Shown: positions 49,357-59,342 of the stretch, piece after piece
Layout of the letters: every line of letters starts with the position of its first letter
Position numbering within the stretch: the first letter of the stretch is position 1
Assembly (NCBI GenBank): GCA_963662155.1
Contig: OY759269.1
Location: forward strand, 124,001 to 188,000
Reading direction: 5' to 3'
DNA length: 64,000 bases
Source of the DNA: Lamellibrachia columna
Lineage: Eukaryota; Annelida; Polychaeta; Sabellida; Siboglinidae
The notes under the pieces: generated by a model
Told to the model about the DNA's origin: nothing
The model's database searches: none
What the model saw: only the letters and a program-made list of their open reading frames with translations
Translations under genes and position numbers: made by a program

Positions 49357-49790
49357 TTACTTGTAATGATTGCGGAACCAGCTTACTACTGTATTTAGAT
49401 TGCAACCACCATAATACCATAACATACTGACACCAGTTTAAGCTGTCGACTCATTGTACCAGCAACAATTACAACACTCTCGAGTATCGGCGACAATGTC
49501 ACACCATGCACCTACAACATATAAGTGACAGTACTGATACATGTAGATATATGGCCGCTTCCAGCAGGCCATCCATGGGGAGCAACCTAGCCAGCCTTTT
49601 GACCAATTGTTGAAGGTGTGGTGTAGAAGCAGCTGCTGCAGCCCCCTGCTGGCTCAACGCGCCACCTGTGTCGCTGCCTGATTGCCACTTGTGGCAGCAT
49701 CCGTAATTATTAATTGCGGTACCCAGGACCAGCTGTGTCATTAGATATCATGAACTACCATTAAACCATAACTAAACATTAACGTACGGT
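49357..49790. other. Interior segment, nothing assigned
   Basis: A minus-strand open frame of 80 residues (49499-49741) with an Ala-rich patch is present. It could be a remnant upstream of the recombinase domain, but I cannot support any family. Confidence 0.3.
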
Positions 49791-49799
49791 CACCTATAT

Positions 49800-51480
49800 T
49801 AACATACAAATTGTTCCATTTACATTATATGGCTTAAATAGAACATGGAATGCAAAAACTTCTCCATTTGCCGCAAGGAATATAAAGGGGGTCTACAATT
49901 GTGCCATTTACACTGCATGCCTTAATAAAACTTATACTCCAATTACAATGCATGGACCTAACAAAACAAACATATTTACATATGTTTTCTCCCTGCAAGG
50001 GGTAACAAAACTGTTCCGCCTCGTCTGCACGGATTAGTAAAATTTCAGTAATTTGTCCACTTCATGGATTCACCAAATTTTCCATCTACACAGCATGGAA
50101 TGTAGAAACTCCTCCGTTTCACCGCACGGACTACAATTGTGCCATTTACACTGCATGGAAATAAACCTTCTCTATATCAATTCTCCGCTTACACCGCACA
50201 AAATACAATGGTGCCATTTACCTGCATGGCTTAACAAAAGTTAGCGTTCATATACACCGCATGGAAATAACAAAACGTCTCTATATCACTGCATGTATTA
50301 CCCAAATATACATCCGCTTACTCGCTGCCTGGGTTAACAAAACTGTTCCGCCTGCAATGCACGGATTAGTGAAAATTTCAATAAATTTCCTAATGCATGG
50401 GTTAACCCACCATCTCCGTGTACACCGCACGAACTACCGAAACTGCTCCGTTTCCACCGTACGGAATATAAATGTGCTATTTACACCGCATGGCTTACCA
50501 AAAGTTAATTTAATTTACATCGCATGGAAATAACAGAACCTATCCATATCACTTTCCGTTGTCACCGCACGGACTACAGAAATTGCTCCGTTTACACCGC
50601 ACGGAATACAATTGAGCCATTTACACCTCATGGCTTACCAAAAGTTAATTTCCATTTACACTGCATGGAAATAACAGAACTTTTCCATATAACTTTCCGT
50701 TTTCACGGCACGGACTACAAAAATTGCTCCGTTTCCACCGCACGGAATACAATTGTGCCATTTACACCGCATGGCTTACCAAACGTTAATTTCCATTTAC
50801 ACCGCATGGAAATAACAAAGTCTCCGTATCACGTTCCGTTTTCACCGCACGGACTATCGAAATTGCTCCGTTTACACCGCATGGAATAAAATTGTGCCAT
50901 TTCAACCGCATGGCTTAACAAGAGTTAATTTCCATTTACACCGCATGGAAATAACAAAACTCCTCCATATCACTTTCCGTTTTCACCGCACGGACTATCG
51001 AAATTGCTCCGTTTACACCGCACGGAATACAATTGTGCCATTTACACCGCATGGGTTAACAGAAGTAAATTTCCATTTACACCGCATGGAAATAACAAAA
51101 CTTCTCCATATCACTTTCCGTTTTCACCGCACGGACTACAGAAACTGCTCCGTTTACACCGCACGGAATACAATTGTGCCATCTACACCGCATGGCTTAA
51201 CGAAAACTTAATTTCCATTTACACCGCATGGAACAACAAACTACGCCATATCACTTCTCCATTTACACCGCACGGTATACAGAAACCCCTCCATTTCCAA
51301 CGTACGGAATACAATTGTGCCATTTACACCACATGGCTTAGCAAACGTTATCTTTTTATTTACACCCGTGACACCGCCTCGAAATAACGAACAACTCCTC
51401 CCTATCACTGCATGGAATAACTAAATTTAGATCCGCTTACTCACAGCATGGGTTAACAAAACTGTTCCACTTCCACCGCA
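49800..51480. repeat. Hairpin minisatellite H1
   Basis: Tandem units of about 165-170 bp, each made of four subrepeats of 35-45 bp. Every subrepeat is an inverted repeat with a 9-base loop. Examples are TTTCCAT-ttacactgc-ATGGAAA (50649-50671), TCCGT-ttacaccgc-ACGGA (50587-50605) and GCCAT-ttacaccgc-ATGGC (50757-50775). Stem bases change together while the loop stays near TTACACCGC. The order inside a unit is fixed: CCGT stem (TTTCACCGC-type loop), CCGT stem, GCCAT stem, TTCCAT stem. The array begins and ends with more degenerate copies. Plus-strand open frames over it are by-products of the period. Confidence 0.9.
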
Positions 51481-51488
51481 CAGATTAG

Positions 51489-51872
51489 TTACATTTTCAA
51501 TATTCTTATTGCATGGCTTAATCCAATTTCCTCGTTTACACGACCTGTGGATGTCTCCATCAAGCGGTCGGTTGTCGGCCAAGGAGGATCCACCATGCCA
51601 GTATCCTGACGACTCGAAGAGGGCACTGGCTCAGGAGCCACGGAAGTCGCCGCTTGACGAGCACTGGAGGAAGAGTGAACATTGGCTTGTCCACTCGTTG
51701 AGGGCACAGGCGCTGGAGCAGCAGGTGCCAACGGCAAAAGCTGGCCGGATGATCGGATGACTCGATGGAGCCACTGCGGATGATGCCGCCACCTGGCGAT
51801 CAACAGAGGCTGACGCAACCGCGTCGTGACCTGTCGCAGCGCTACACGCAACAACTCCCGCATCACGCGCAT
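51489..51872 (-). CDS. Unrecognised Pro/Ser-rich open frame in the recombinase element
   Basis: 127 residues from ATG at 51872, and open further upstream to a possible acceptor (TGTTACAG) near 51900. The N-terminal part is basic and helix-like (RVMRELLRVALRQVTTRLRQ). The middle is rich in Pro, Ala and Ser. This layout is common in C-terminal tails of transposon-encoded DNA-binding proteins and in gag-like ORFs, but no domain is recognisable. It lies between the two minisatellites, in the same orientation as the recombinase. Confidence 0.35.
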   Translation of the reverse strand: MRVMRELLRVALRQVTTRLRQPLLIARWRHHPQWLHRVIRSSGQLLPLAPAAPAPVPSTSGQANVHSSSSARQAATSVAPEPVPSSSRQDTGMVDPPWPTTDRLMETSTGRVNEEIGLSHAIRILKM

Positions 51873-52029
51873 CTCATGATGAAGTTGCTCCGTTGCTGTA
51901 ACATTTACTGTTCAAGTTGAACACTGCACCCAATCGTAGTAATGTGAACCTTATGTACGCTGTGTCATTACAAACTAGGGACCATGGTTAACCCTTGACC
52001 AACATTATCCACTCACATACTACAACGAT

Positions 52030-53580
52030 ACCCGCTCCGGTAATCCAACTGTATGGTGGAATCAGACAAAAGAAAATTACCATGCCCTGTACACCGTAGG
52101 GACGAATAGTGTAAACCGGTCATTTACCCCGAATGGAGGAATAATAAAATTACCATGCCATGAACCGCACGGGGACCCATATTATCGTCAGACAAGTTAC
52201 ACTGTATGGTGGAACAAGAAATCAAAATTAACATGCACTACCGTAGGAACGATAGCATAAACCGACCATTCAAACTGTATGGCGGAATAAGACAATTAAT
52301 GATTACCATGCCCTGTACGCTGTGGGAAACACCATCACAGCCACCATACCCACCTTATGGCGGAACAAGACAAATTAAAAGTAACCTGCCCTGTACACCA
52401 CAGGGCCAAAGAACATAAACCGACCATTTACACTGCATGGCGGAATAAGGAAAATAAAAATGCCCTGTACACCATAGGGCCAAAGATTATACCCCGACCA
52501 TTAATACCGTATGGCGGAATAAAATTACAAATGCCCTGTACACCATAGGGCCAAAGATTATACACCGACCATTTACACCGTATGGCGGAATAAAATTAAC
52601 AATGCCCTGTACACCATAGGGCCACAGATTATACACCGACCATTTACACCGTATGGCGGAATTTAATTAAAAAATGCACTGTACACCATAGGGCCAAAGA
52701 TTATACACCGACCATTTACACCATATGGCGGAATAAAATGAACAATGCCCTGTACACCATAGGGCCAAAGATTATACACCGACCATTTATACCGTATGGC
52801 GGAATAAAATGAACGATGCCCTGTACACCATAAGGCCAAAGATTATACACCGACCATTTACACCGTATGGCGGAATTTAATAAAAATAAAAATGCCCTGT
52901 ACACCATAGGGCCAAAGATTATACACCAACCATTTACACCGTATGGCGGAATAAAATAAAAAAATGCCCTGTACACCATAGGGCCCTTCCTCTAGTCCGA
53001 CCATTTACACCGTATGGCGGAATACAGAAATTAAAAATGCCCTGTACACCATAGGGCCAAAGATTATACCCCGACCATTAACACCGTAAGGCGGAATAAA
53101 ATTACAAATGCCCTGTACCCCATAGGGCCAAGGATTATACACCGACCATTTACACCGTATGGCGGAATAAAATTAGCAATGCCCTGTACACCACAGGGCC
53201 AAAGATTATACACCGACCATTTACACCGTATGGCGGAATTTAATTTAAAAATGCCCTGTACACCATAGGGCCAAAGATTATACACCGACCATATACACCG
53301 TATGGCGGAATGAAATTAAAAATGCCCTGTACACCATAGGGCCAAAGATTATACACCGACCATTCACACCGTATGGCGGAATTTAATTAAAAAAATGCCC
53401 TGTACACCATGGCATAGGGGCAAAGATTATACACCGACCATATACACCGTATGGCGGAATGAAATTAAAAATGCCCTGTACACCATAGGGCCAAAATTCA
53501 TTCACCGACCATTAACACCGTATGGCGGAATAAAGTTAAAAATGACCCGTACACCATAGCATAGGGCCATTCCCCCAATA
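52030..53580. repeat. Hairpin minisatellite H2
   Basis: Tandem unit of about 70-75 bp with two hairpin subrepeats: GCCCT-gtacaccat-AGGGC (for example 52462-52480) and ACCAT-ttacaccgt-ATGGC within a CCGACCATTTACACCGTATGGCGGAATA context. About 17 copies are countable, the left ones more diverged. The loops share TACACC with H1, so both arrays probably derive from one ancestral hairpin. Minus-strand open frames here are repeat by-products. Confidence 0.9.
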
Positions 53581-53628
53581 CAGCTGATGTTCGCTGAGAA
53601 GGGACAATGCTAACCATCACATAAGATG

Positions 53629-53715
53629 TGCGCCGGGTGAGGAACGAACTCACAACCTCCGCATATCTCAGTCTGCCACGCCTGTTGCCAGGCGGTACTG
53701 TTTATAAGTACGGCG
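53629..53715 (-). other. tRNA-like sequence
   Basis: On the minus strand GTGAG-TTCGTTC-CTCAC forms a canonical T-arm, followed by CCGGCGC-A. This could pair with GCGCCGT at 53709-53715 (6 of 7). An A-box-like TGGCAACAGG lies at about 53681-53690. Between the acceptor and the A-box an extra hairpin (GTACT-TATAAAC-AGTAC) intrudes. It may be a tRNA pseudogene or the head of a tRNA-derived SINE, not a normal tRNA. Confidence 0.4.
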
Positions 53716-53901
53716 CGCTAACAAAACCCGGTTCCGTTCCATAGTGGTAACCGTACCGCCCCGATAGCCTTCGAAAGCGATCCGACAATCCAAACCCTCG
53801 CGGAAAGAACCTTGTGCAAAATCTACCTCCGATGCGACAAGACGCTCCAACCAGTAAATGTGGCTAGCGCCCAGAACTAAAACCAAAGGTTTAGTAGCCA
53901 T
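53668..53901 (-). pseudogene. SGNH-hydrolase-like N-terminal fragment
   Basis: From ATG 53901, residues 5-20 read PLVLVLGASHIYWLER, like block I of SGNH hydrolases (usually GDSH or GDSL) with the Ser kept and Asp replaced by Ala. An FEGYRGGTV segment further on resembles block II with its Gly. After about 60 residues the frame runs into tRNA-like sequence and stops at 53668. SGNH-type ORFs have been described in some tyrosine-recombinase retrotransposons, which supports it as the first ORF of this element. It is truncated and probably inactive. Confidence 0.45.
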
Positions 53902-54060
53902 TCGTCAGGATAATAATAACAAATTATGCGTAAACGACTGACGATTACCTTTCGCAGTCCAAGGGTCGGAGGTAACAAAATGGCGGATAAACGGCGTCCG
54001 TCTTTGCAACAGAAACTCACCTGAACACACTAGCGAAAAATATCCGATAAGATTGAACAC
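53902..54060. promoter_or_regulatory. Likely 5' leader of the recombinase element (minus strand)
   Basis: Non-coding 160 bp between the 295-mer and the SGNH-like start. No clear TATA box is seen. The assignment rests on position only. Confidence 0.25.
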
Positions 54061-54355
54061 AATAAACCGAACAACAAAACTGATCTTGCAATAAAATCAA
54101 CAAATTCAGCGATAACGAATAATCAGTAACAATAGAAATTCGGAAATATTTGCAGCGCAAAGGTCTCACAACGACACAAGCTAACTTGGAAATCGAGTGA
54201 GGCTGGCTCTAGGTCACGTGGTTGGTGTATCCATACGCGTGAGCGAGTAATTAGGCCAATACTCTCTCTACCATAAAAGGTCTAACCTCAAATCGCCTTC
54301 ATTGCCTTGTCATCTCGCATAAAATCCTTTATGCGCCGCTGTCACATAAATTCAT
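54061..54355. repeat. Direct repeat '295-mer', copy 2
   Basis: Second copy, forming the right edge of the inserted element. Confidence 0.9.
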
Positions 54356-54529
54356 ATATGAGCTACTTCAGCTTGAGACAGTCTGTATTCTAGTACGATA
54401 CTCGAATACACTCACTTTTTCAGCTCACTCGAATGAACTTGTAACATAATTTTTGGAATAGTCCAGCATGTGTTCTGTAATCAAATTCTATATAGCCAGT
54501 TGTTATTCCATACTGAAAGTTATAATAAT
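54356..54529 (+). mobile_element. Block C unit C5, right part
   Basis: Continuation of C5 after the 6.94 kb insertion, resuming at ATATGAGCTACTTCAG. Confidence 0.75.
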
Positions 54530-55866
54530 TTGTTACCTGGTGCCACAATACACCTATGTAAACAGACCCAAATATCACCTTTGACTGTGGATTACTGAAA
54601 AGACAGACATTTCAACTTGTCGAATTGCATAACATTACATAACCTACTTAGTGGAGTCCTCAAAAACAACTCACCTTCCATGTGAAACAGTTACATCAGC
54701 TCACTAGGCCATATCAGATAACAGCTGGGCCTGTCCAGGATTTTCTCAACTCCCAATAGATGTGTGCTCTTCACATGGACTTGAGTAAAGGTGACTGTGT
54801 CTAATTAACTGAAATAAACAAAAGTTGACTGCTAAGTAATTATATTATAATGTGACTTGTTCTGCTTTGATGTATCTTATCAGAGGGAGGCTGCACTAGT
54901 TTGAAGATGTTCCCACCCCCCCTAATATACTGGTCTCCTGTCACTGTCATCTGGTTTCTCAGGTGGATTAGACGTCTTTGCATTCAGATAACGGTTTTGT
55001 CACTTTCATTAGTAATTTTACTTGGATTTACCTGGGATTTTAAAATGGAGGAGACAACACATGATAGTAGTAGTAGTAGTAGAAAGAGTGAGGAGAAATG
55101 TCCACCTGCTGGTGGAATTAAGATGAAAATTGGTGGCTTCAAGACCGGCCACCGTTACCACAAACCATCAGATGCAGCAATCCAACAGGAACCCAGTGGG
55201 GTTAGCAGTGGGGATTGGTTGCCACGGCTAAGCCAGGATGACTTTGACAGAGTGGTGCAAACCACTCCTTCAGGATTGCTGGCAGTTTCCGACTGTATTC
55301 ATGCGCCCACGTGGCCCATAGCAGAAAAATTCCCATAAATCCCTCCGCCAGTTAAACACTCCAAAAAATGCACTATTTCACAGCCAATAGCTTCTATAAA
55401 CAAACCTGTGAATATTCATGCTCAAAGGCACTCATGTCACATAATATGAATTTATTAAGTTCACATTTCACAATTTCGCGTGCCCTACATTCGTGTGAAA
55501 CAGTAAAGAGGAAGGTCAACTGTGGTTTTACCCCAAATAAAAATGGTAATTATGCAGAAAAAAAATTAATTTAGCCTGTTGATAAAGGTAAATGAAAATC
55601 ATGCATTTATGCAAAAAATCTATGTCTTACCTAGTTGATGGAGTTGCTTCCATACACAAGGAACCACCACCTATGGTGGGCAGAACACACATATATGAGC
55701 TACTTCAGCTTGAGACAGTCTCTATTCTAGTACGATACTCGAATACACTCACTTTTTCAGCTCACTCGAATGAACTTGTAACATAATTTTTTTAATAGTC
55801 CAGCATGTGTTCTGTAATCAAATTCTATATAGCCAGTTGTTATTCCATACTGAAAGTTATAATAAT
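54530..55866 (+). mobile_element. Block C unit C6: internally deleted copy
   Basis: Same deletion, with the C1-type junction (GACTGTATTC). Stub 55045-55338, with a Cys-to-Arg change in GHCYHK. Confidence 0.75.
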
Positions 55867-56273
55867 TTTTTACCTGGTGCCACAATACACCTATGTAAAC
55901 AGACCCAAATATCACTTTTGAGTGTGGATTACTGAAAAGACAGACACCTCAACTTGTCGAATTGCATAACATTACATAACCTACTTAGTGGAGTCCTCAA
56001 AAACAACTCACCTTCCATGTGAAACAGTTACGTCAGCCCACTAAGCCATATCAGATAACAGCTGGGCCTGTCCAGGATTTTCTCAACTCCCAATAGATGT
56101 GTGCTCTTCACATGGACTTGAGTAAAGGTGACGGTGTCTAATTAACTGAAATAAACAAAAGTTGACTGCTAAGTAATTATATTATAATGTGACTTGTTCT
56201 GCTTTGATGTAACTTATCAGAGGGAGGCTGCACTAGATTGAAGATGTCCCCACCCCCCCCCCTAATATACTGG
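55867..56273 (+). mobile_element. Block C unit C7: truncated last copy
   Basis: Only the first 407 bp or so of the unit, ending at the same base as the fragments in M1 and M2, then block B resumes. Confidence 0.8.
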
Positions 56274-56590
56274 ATGCAGACATACTAGTAAAGAGAGTGG
56301 ATGAGAAAGGTGAAAAAACATAAAGGATGCAAGAAAAGGGGAACGAACAGCTAAGATCGAAGGACTGCGTGAGGTGGGATATGAGAAGATCGGGGGAAGA
56401 TGAATGATGGAGAGGGGCAAGATGAAAGATGGAGAGGGGCAAGATGAAAGATGGAGAGGGGGCAGCCGATAAAAAAGTATGGAAAGATAAAACAGAAAGA
56501 GTGACTCGACAATATTTTACCTGAACCTAACCCATGAACATAAGTGAAAAAAGAGGAAAAGCACCGATAGTTTGGTAAAAAAAAGTTAGG
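56274..56590 (+). mobile_element. Non-LTR RT relic, right part (M3)
   Basis: Continuation of the relic whose left part ends at 36739. It begins at the same junction used in M1 and M2 (ACTGG/ATGCAGACATAC). Confidence 0.75.
56403..56465. repeat. 22 bp VNTR, three copies (M3)
   Basis: Same repeat with three copies. Confidence 0.85.
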
Positions 56591-57471
56591 TTTAATAAAT
56601 CCAATAATATGGTCAACATTTTCATAAGCAGTGTATAAATTGCTTATGAGAAAAAACATTATTTCAATAGAATATTTGCTAAATATTTACAAAATCAATC
56701 TCTCATATGTATCTCTGTTTGAGCAATATGCATTTTACCATATGGTTGTACTCATATAAACGACGTAATCTTCTTGACTACAGCATGCTCATAAAAATCA
56801 AATATCCATTGTCAAGAAGGATGTACAGTGAAAGTATAAATAAAAACATTAAACAAATCAATCTGGTTACCAAATCATAAGCCATTACTACTCAGCGCAA
56901 ATACTGATTTATTAGAACAACTGTAAAAGTTTGTTTCTCAATCTAATGTGACATTCTCCCCTCCCCCACAATTCATTGTTACAGTTTTTGCAATGTGTGT
57001 TTCACTCATAATCCAATGAATTTGCAAGAGCACCATGAATGGCCTGTTTCTAAGGCGGTTATGTCTACTTATGACACCAACCTGTACCAACACACAAAGT
57101 GGGGATAGGCAAGCGCGAACCGATTGAAGTGACCCTTGATATTGTTTACTCTCGGTCCACCAAAATTGTTCCTGGCTGCCGCAGCACCTGCAAAAACACC
57201 TAAAGTAAAGGCATGTTTATGTTTACACAGCACTGTATCCACTCCTTGGGATTGTTCAACGTGCTTAACAGTTCACTCCCTGGCTGACCTGTTCATTCCA
57301 ACACCTTTTGTACTTATCTGGGAGTCTGACTTTGTAATAAGTTGGTTGTATTTAGTCAGTTCTGTGTAATGGCGTGCAACACCCAGAACTGTCATGTTCC
57401 TGAGAACAAAAAGAAGAGTTGTGGTTGGATATGGGTTGTCGGAAGAGTTTAAAGTTAACATCGGTTAGATG

Positions 57472-58405
57472 CAAGGAAATGACCCTTTACTCTTTATCAT
57501 GGTGGTGGCACTAATCAGCAGGAAGATCAGCATGAAGGATGTTCTCAGGAAGGGGATGTATGCAAACGATCTGGCCATGATAGCAGACACAAAACAAGAA
57601 CTACAGGAACTGTTGGAGGAATGGAAGTGGGTGTTCAAGAAGCACGGACCGATAATGAGACGGGAGAAGACAGAAGAGATGTGGGTTTGACATCAGAGAG
57701 AGCACTTGAACATTAGTTTGGATGATAAGGAGTTCAACCAAGTGGATGGCTTTGTGTAACTTGGAGGAATGGTTAATGAGGATGAGCATTCAGAGGTAGA
57801 AATGCGATGCCGGATACAACAGGGAGCGAATGCTTGGGGAAAGGTAGAGGGAGTCATGTTGGACAGAAACATTTTGAAAAAGCTGAAAAGGAAAGTCCTG
57901 AGAGCTTGTGTTACACAAGCATGCCTTAATCTGTATCTGGAGACAGTGGCGTTGACAGAACAACAACAGCAGCTGAAAGTTGGTTCTGGTTTTGTCGAAT
58001 AACACGAACAAAGAGGGTTGACGAAAGAAAGATGAACGACCTGACGAAATATGTGATGCAACTAAACAGTTCAACCGGAAGATTGGTGAGAAGCAAGTTG
58101 AAATGGGCAGGCCACATGATAAGGATGGATGCAGACATACTAGTGAAGAGAGTGGAAGAGAAAGGTGAAAAAACATCAAGGATGCAAGAAAAGGGGAATG
58201 AACAGCTAAGATCGAAGGACTGCGTGAGGTGGGATATGAGAAGATCCGGGAAAGATGAAAGATGGAGAGGGGGCAGCTGATAAAAAAGTATGGAAAGAAA
58301 AGAAGAAAGAATGACTGGACAATATTTTACCTGAACCTAACCCATGAACATCAGTGGAAAAAAGAGGAAAAGCACCGTTAGTTTGGTAAAAAAAAGTTAT
58401 GTTTA
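57472..58405 (+). mobile_element. Non-LTR RT relic, mosaic (M3 last unit)
   Basis: The left half resembles the recent units (KHGPIMRREKTEEMWV). The right half carries the unit 5 type (open ACVTQACLN, ATGATAAGG variant). This is a gene-conversion or crossover mosaic. Confidence 0.7.
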
Positions 58406-58810
58406 ATAAATCCAATAATATGGTCAACATTTTCATAAGCAGTGTATAAATTGCTTATGAGAAAAAAAAATTATTTCAATAGAATATTTGCTAAATATTT
58501 ACAAAATCAATCTCTCATATGTATCTTTGTTTGAGCAATATGCATTTTACCATATGGTTGCACTCATATAAACGACGTACTTTTCTTGACTACAGCATGC
58601 TCATAAAAAATCAAATATCCTTTGACAAGAAGGATGTACAGTGAAAGTATAAATAAAAACATTAAACAAATCAATCTGGTTACCAAAACATAAGCCATTA
58701 CTACTCAGCGCAAATACTGATTTATTAGAACAACTGTGAGCTCACTGTAAATCCAACACGCCGCTAACTTTGTCTATTGCCAGGGCGGCTTCGCGATAAT
58801 CTCGCGCTAA

Positions 58811-59338
58811 GTTTGCAGTCAACTATTGAAACACGTCGAAGACGAGTGGGGATTGCGTCTAGACGTCGGTGATCGCGACGACGTCGGCGCCTCGAAAATA
58901 GGAGGCTTCGACAACGGCGACAATGTGGTCGTATGTTTGATGCGACAGTTCATCGACGACAGCGAACTCATGACGACGGCGCTCGGCAGCATCAAACCGC
59001 TGCCCAAATACATATTTGTCTTGCTCGACGTCACCCAATCTTCATCCATTCGCCCACGTCTGCAGCAACTGCTCTTACAAGACTCTGCCTCCATCCAGGT
59101 CAAGTGAAGCACTGATGCACGACTCCGACGTCTCTTTGATGCGATACCAAATGCTAGTTTCGTTCCAGGACACACGTTAGATGATGTAAACATTATAGCA
59201 AACAATCAATCATCTTTGATATAGCATTCAACGCTCCCCATCAAAGACACCGCGTGCGACACAAGTGTTGACTTTGTACCAGGATACACGTGTGTAACAA
59301 ACACTGATACGCAGACACGCTTCCCTGCCGACGTTTAA
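58811..59338 (+). pseudogene. TIR-domain pseudo-exon, M4 copy
   Basis: Same frame and same stops as the other copies. It has a Tyr-to-Asp change just before the GDRDD motif (GLRLDV instead of GLRLYV). The lesions shared by all four copies show that the exon was dead before the macro-unit was duplicated. Confidence 0.6.
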
Positions 59339-59342
59339 TAAA

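Larger units (their letters stand above)
47414..54355 (-). mobile_element. Tyrosine-recombinase element with split direct repeats (DIRS/Ngaro/Crypton-like)
   Basis: 6942 bp inserted in block C unit C5. A 128 bp segment (47414-47541) recurs at 48476-48603, and a 295 bp segment (48043-48337) recurs at 54061-54355. Read on the minus strand the order is: 295-mer, coding and satellite interior, 128-mer, 138 bp spacer, 295-mer, 501 bp, 128-mer. This resembles the A1-ORFs-B1-A2-B2 split direct repeats of Ngaro/PAT-type tyrosine-recombinase retrotransposons, with the recombinase relic at the expected 3' end next to B1. I see no reverse transcriptase; the interior is largely hairpin minisatellite. An alternative reading is a short deleted copy (47414-48337) next to a long truncated copy (48476-54355). 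No target-site duplication is evident. Confidence 0.6.
36740..56273. repeat. Block C tandem array of Mutator-like element copies (M3 only)
   Basis: Eight units, C0 to C7, recognised by CCTGGTGCCAC at 36751, 40943, 42269, 43610, 44948, 46282, 54536 and 55873. The normal spacing is 1326-1341 bp. C0 is 4.19 kb because it keeps the internal 2.93 kb with transposase and endonuclease genes. C5 is stretched by the 6.94 kb tyrosine-recombinase element. C7 is only the first 407 bp or so. The units are nearly identical, so amplification is recent. Confidence 0.85.
27857..58737. repeat. Macro-unit M3 (30881 bp, expanded by the block C array)
   Basis: Block A is almost identical to M2, including the same CR1-like insertion. 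It is followed by block B units at 34008 and 35817. The second of these contains the expanded block C array (36740-56273) between the same junctions that hold only 412 bp in M1 and M2. The final, diverged block B unit is at 57312-58737. The extra length is entirely block C plus the tyrosine-recombinase element inside it. Confidence 0.9.
34008..58737. repeat. Block B tandem array, M3 (three units, split by block C)
   Basis: Units start at 34008, 35817 and 57312. The second is split: its left part ends at 36739 and its right part resumes at 56274, with the block C array between. Two units fewer than in M1. Confidence 0.85.

Noticed and set aside
50053..51387. Overlapping plus-strand frames of 60-127 residues in minisatellite H1
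   Set aside because: They encode only the repeated motif and shift frame with unit length, so they are by-products of the repeat.
52716..53285. Minus-strand repetitive frames in minisatellite H2
   Set aside because: Translations of the tandem repeat itself, with no start context or domain.
49800..53580. CRISPR-like array
   Set aside because: The repeats are contiguous hairpin units without unique spacers of constant length, no cas genes are present and the context is eukaryotic.
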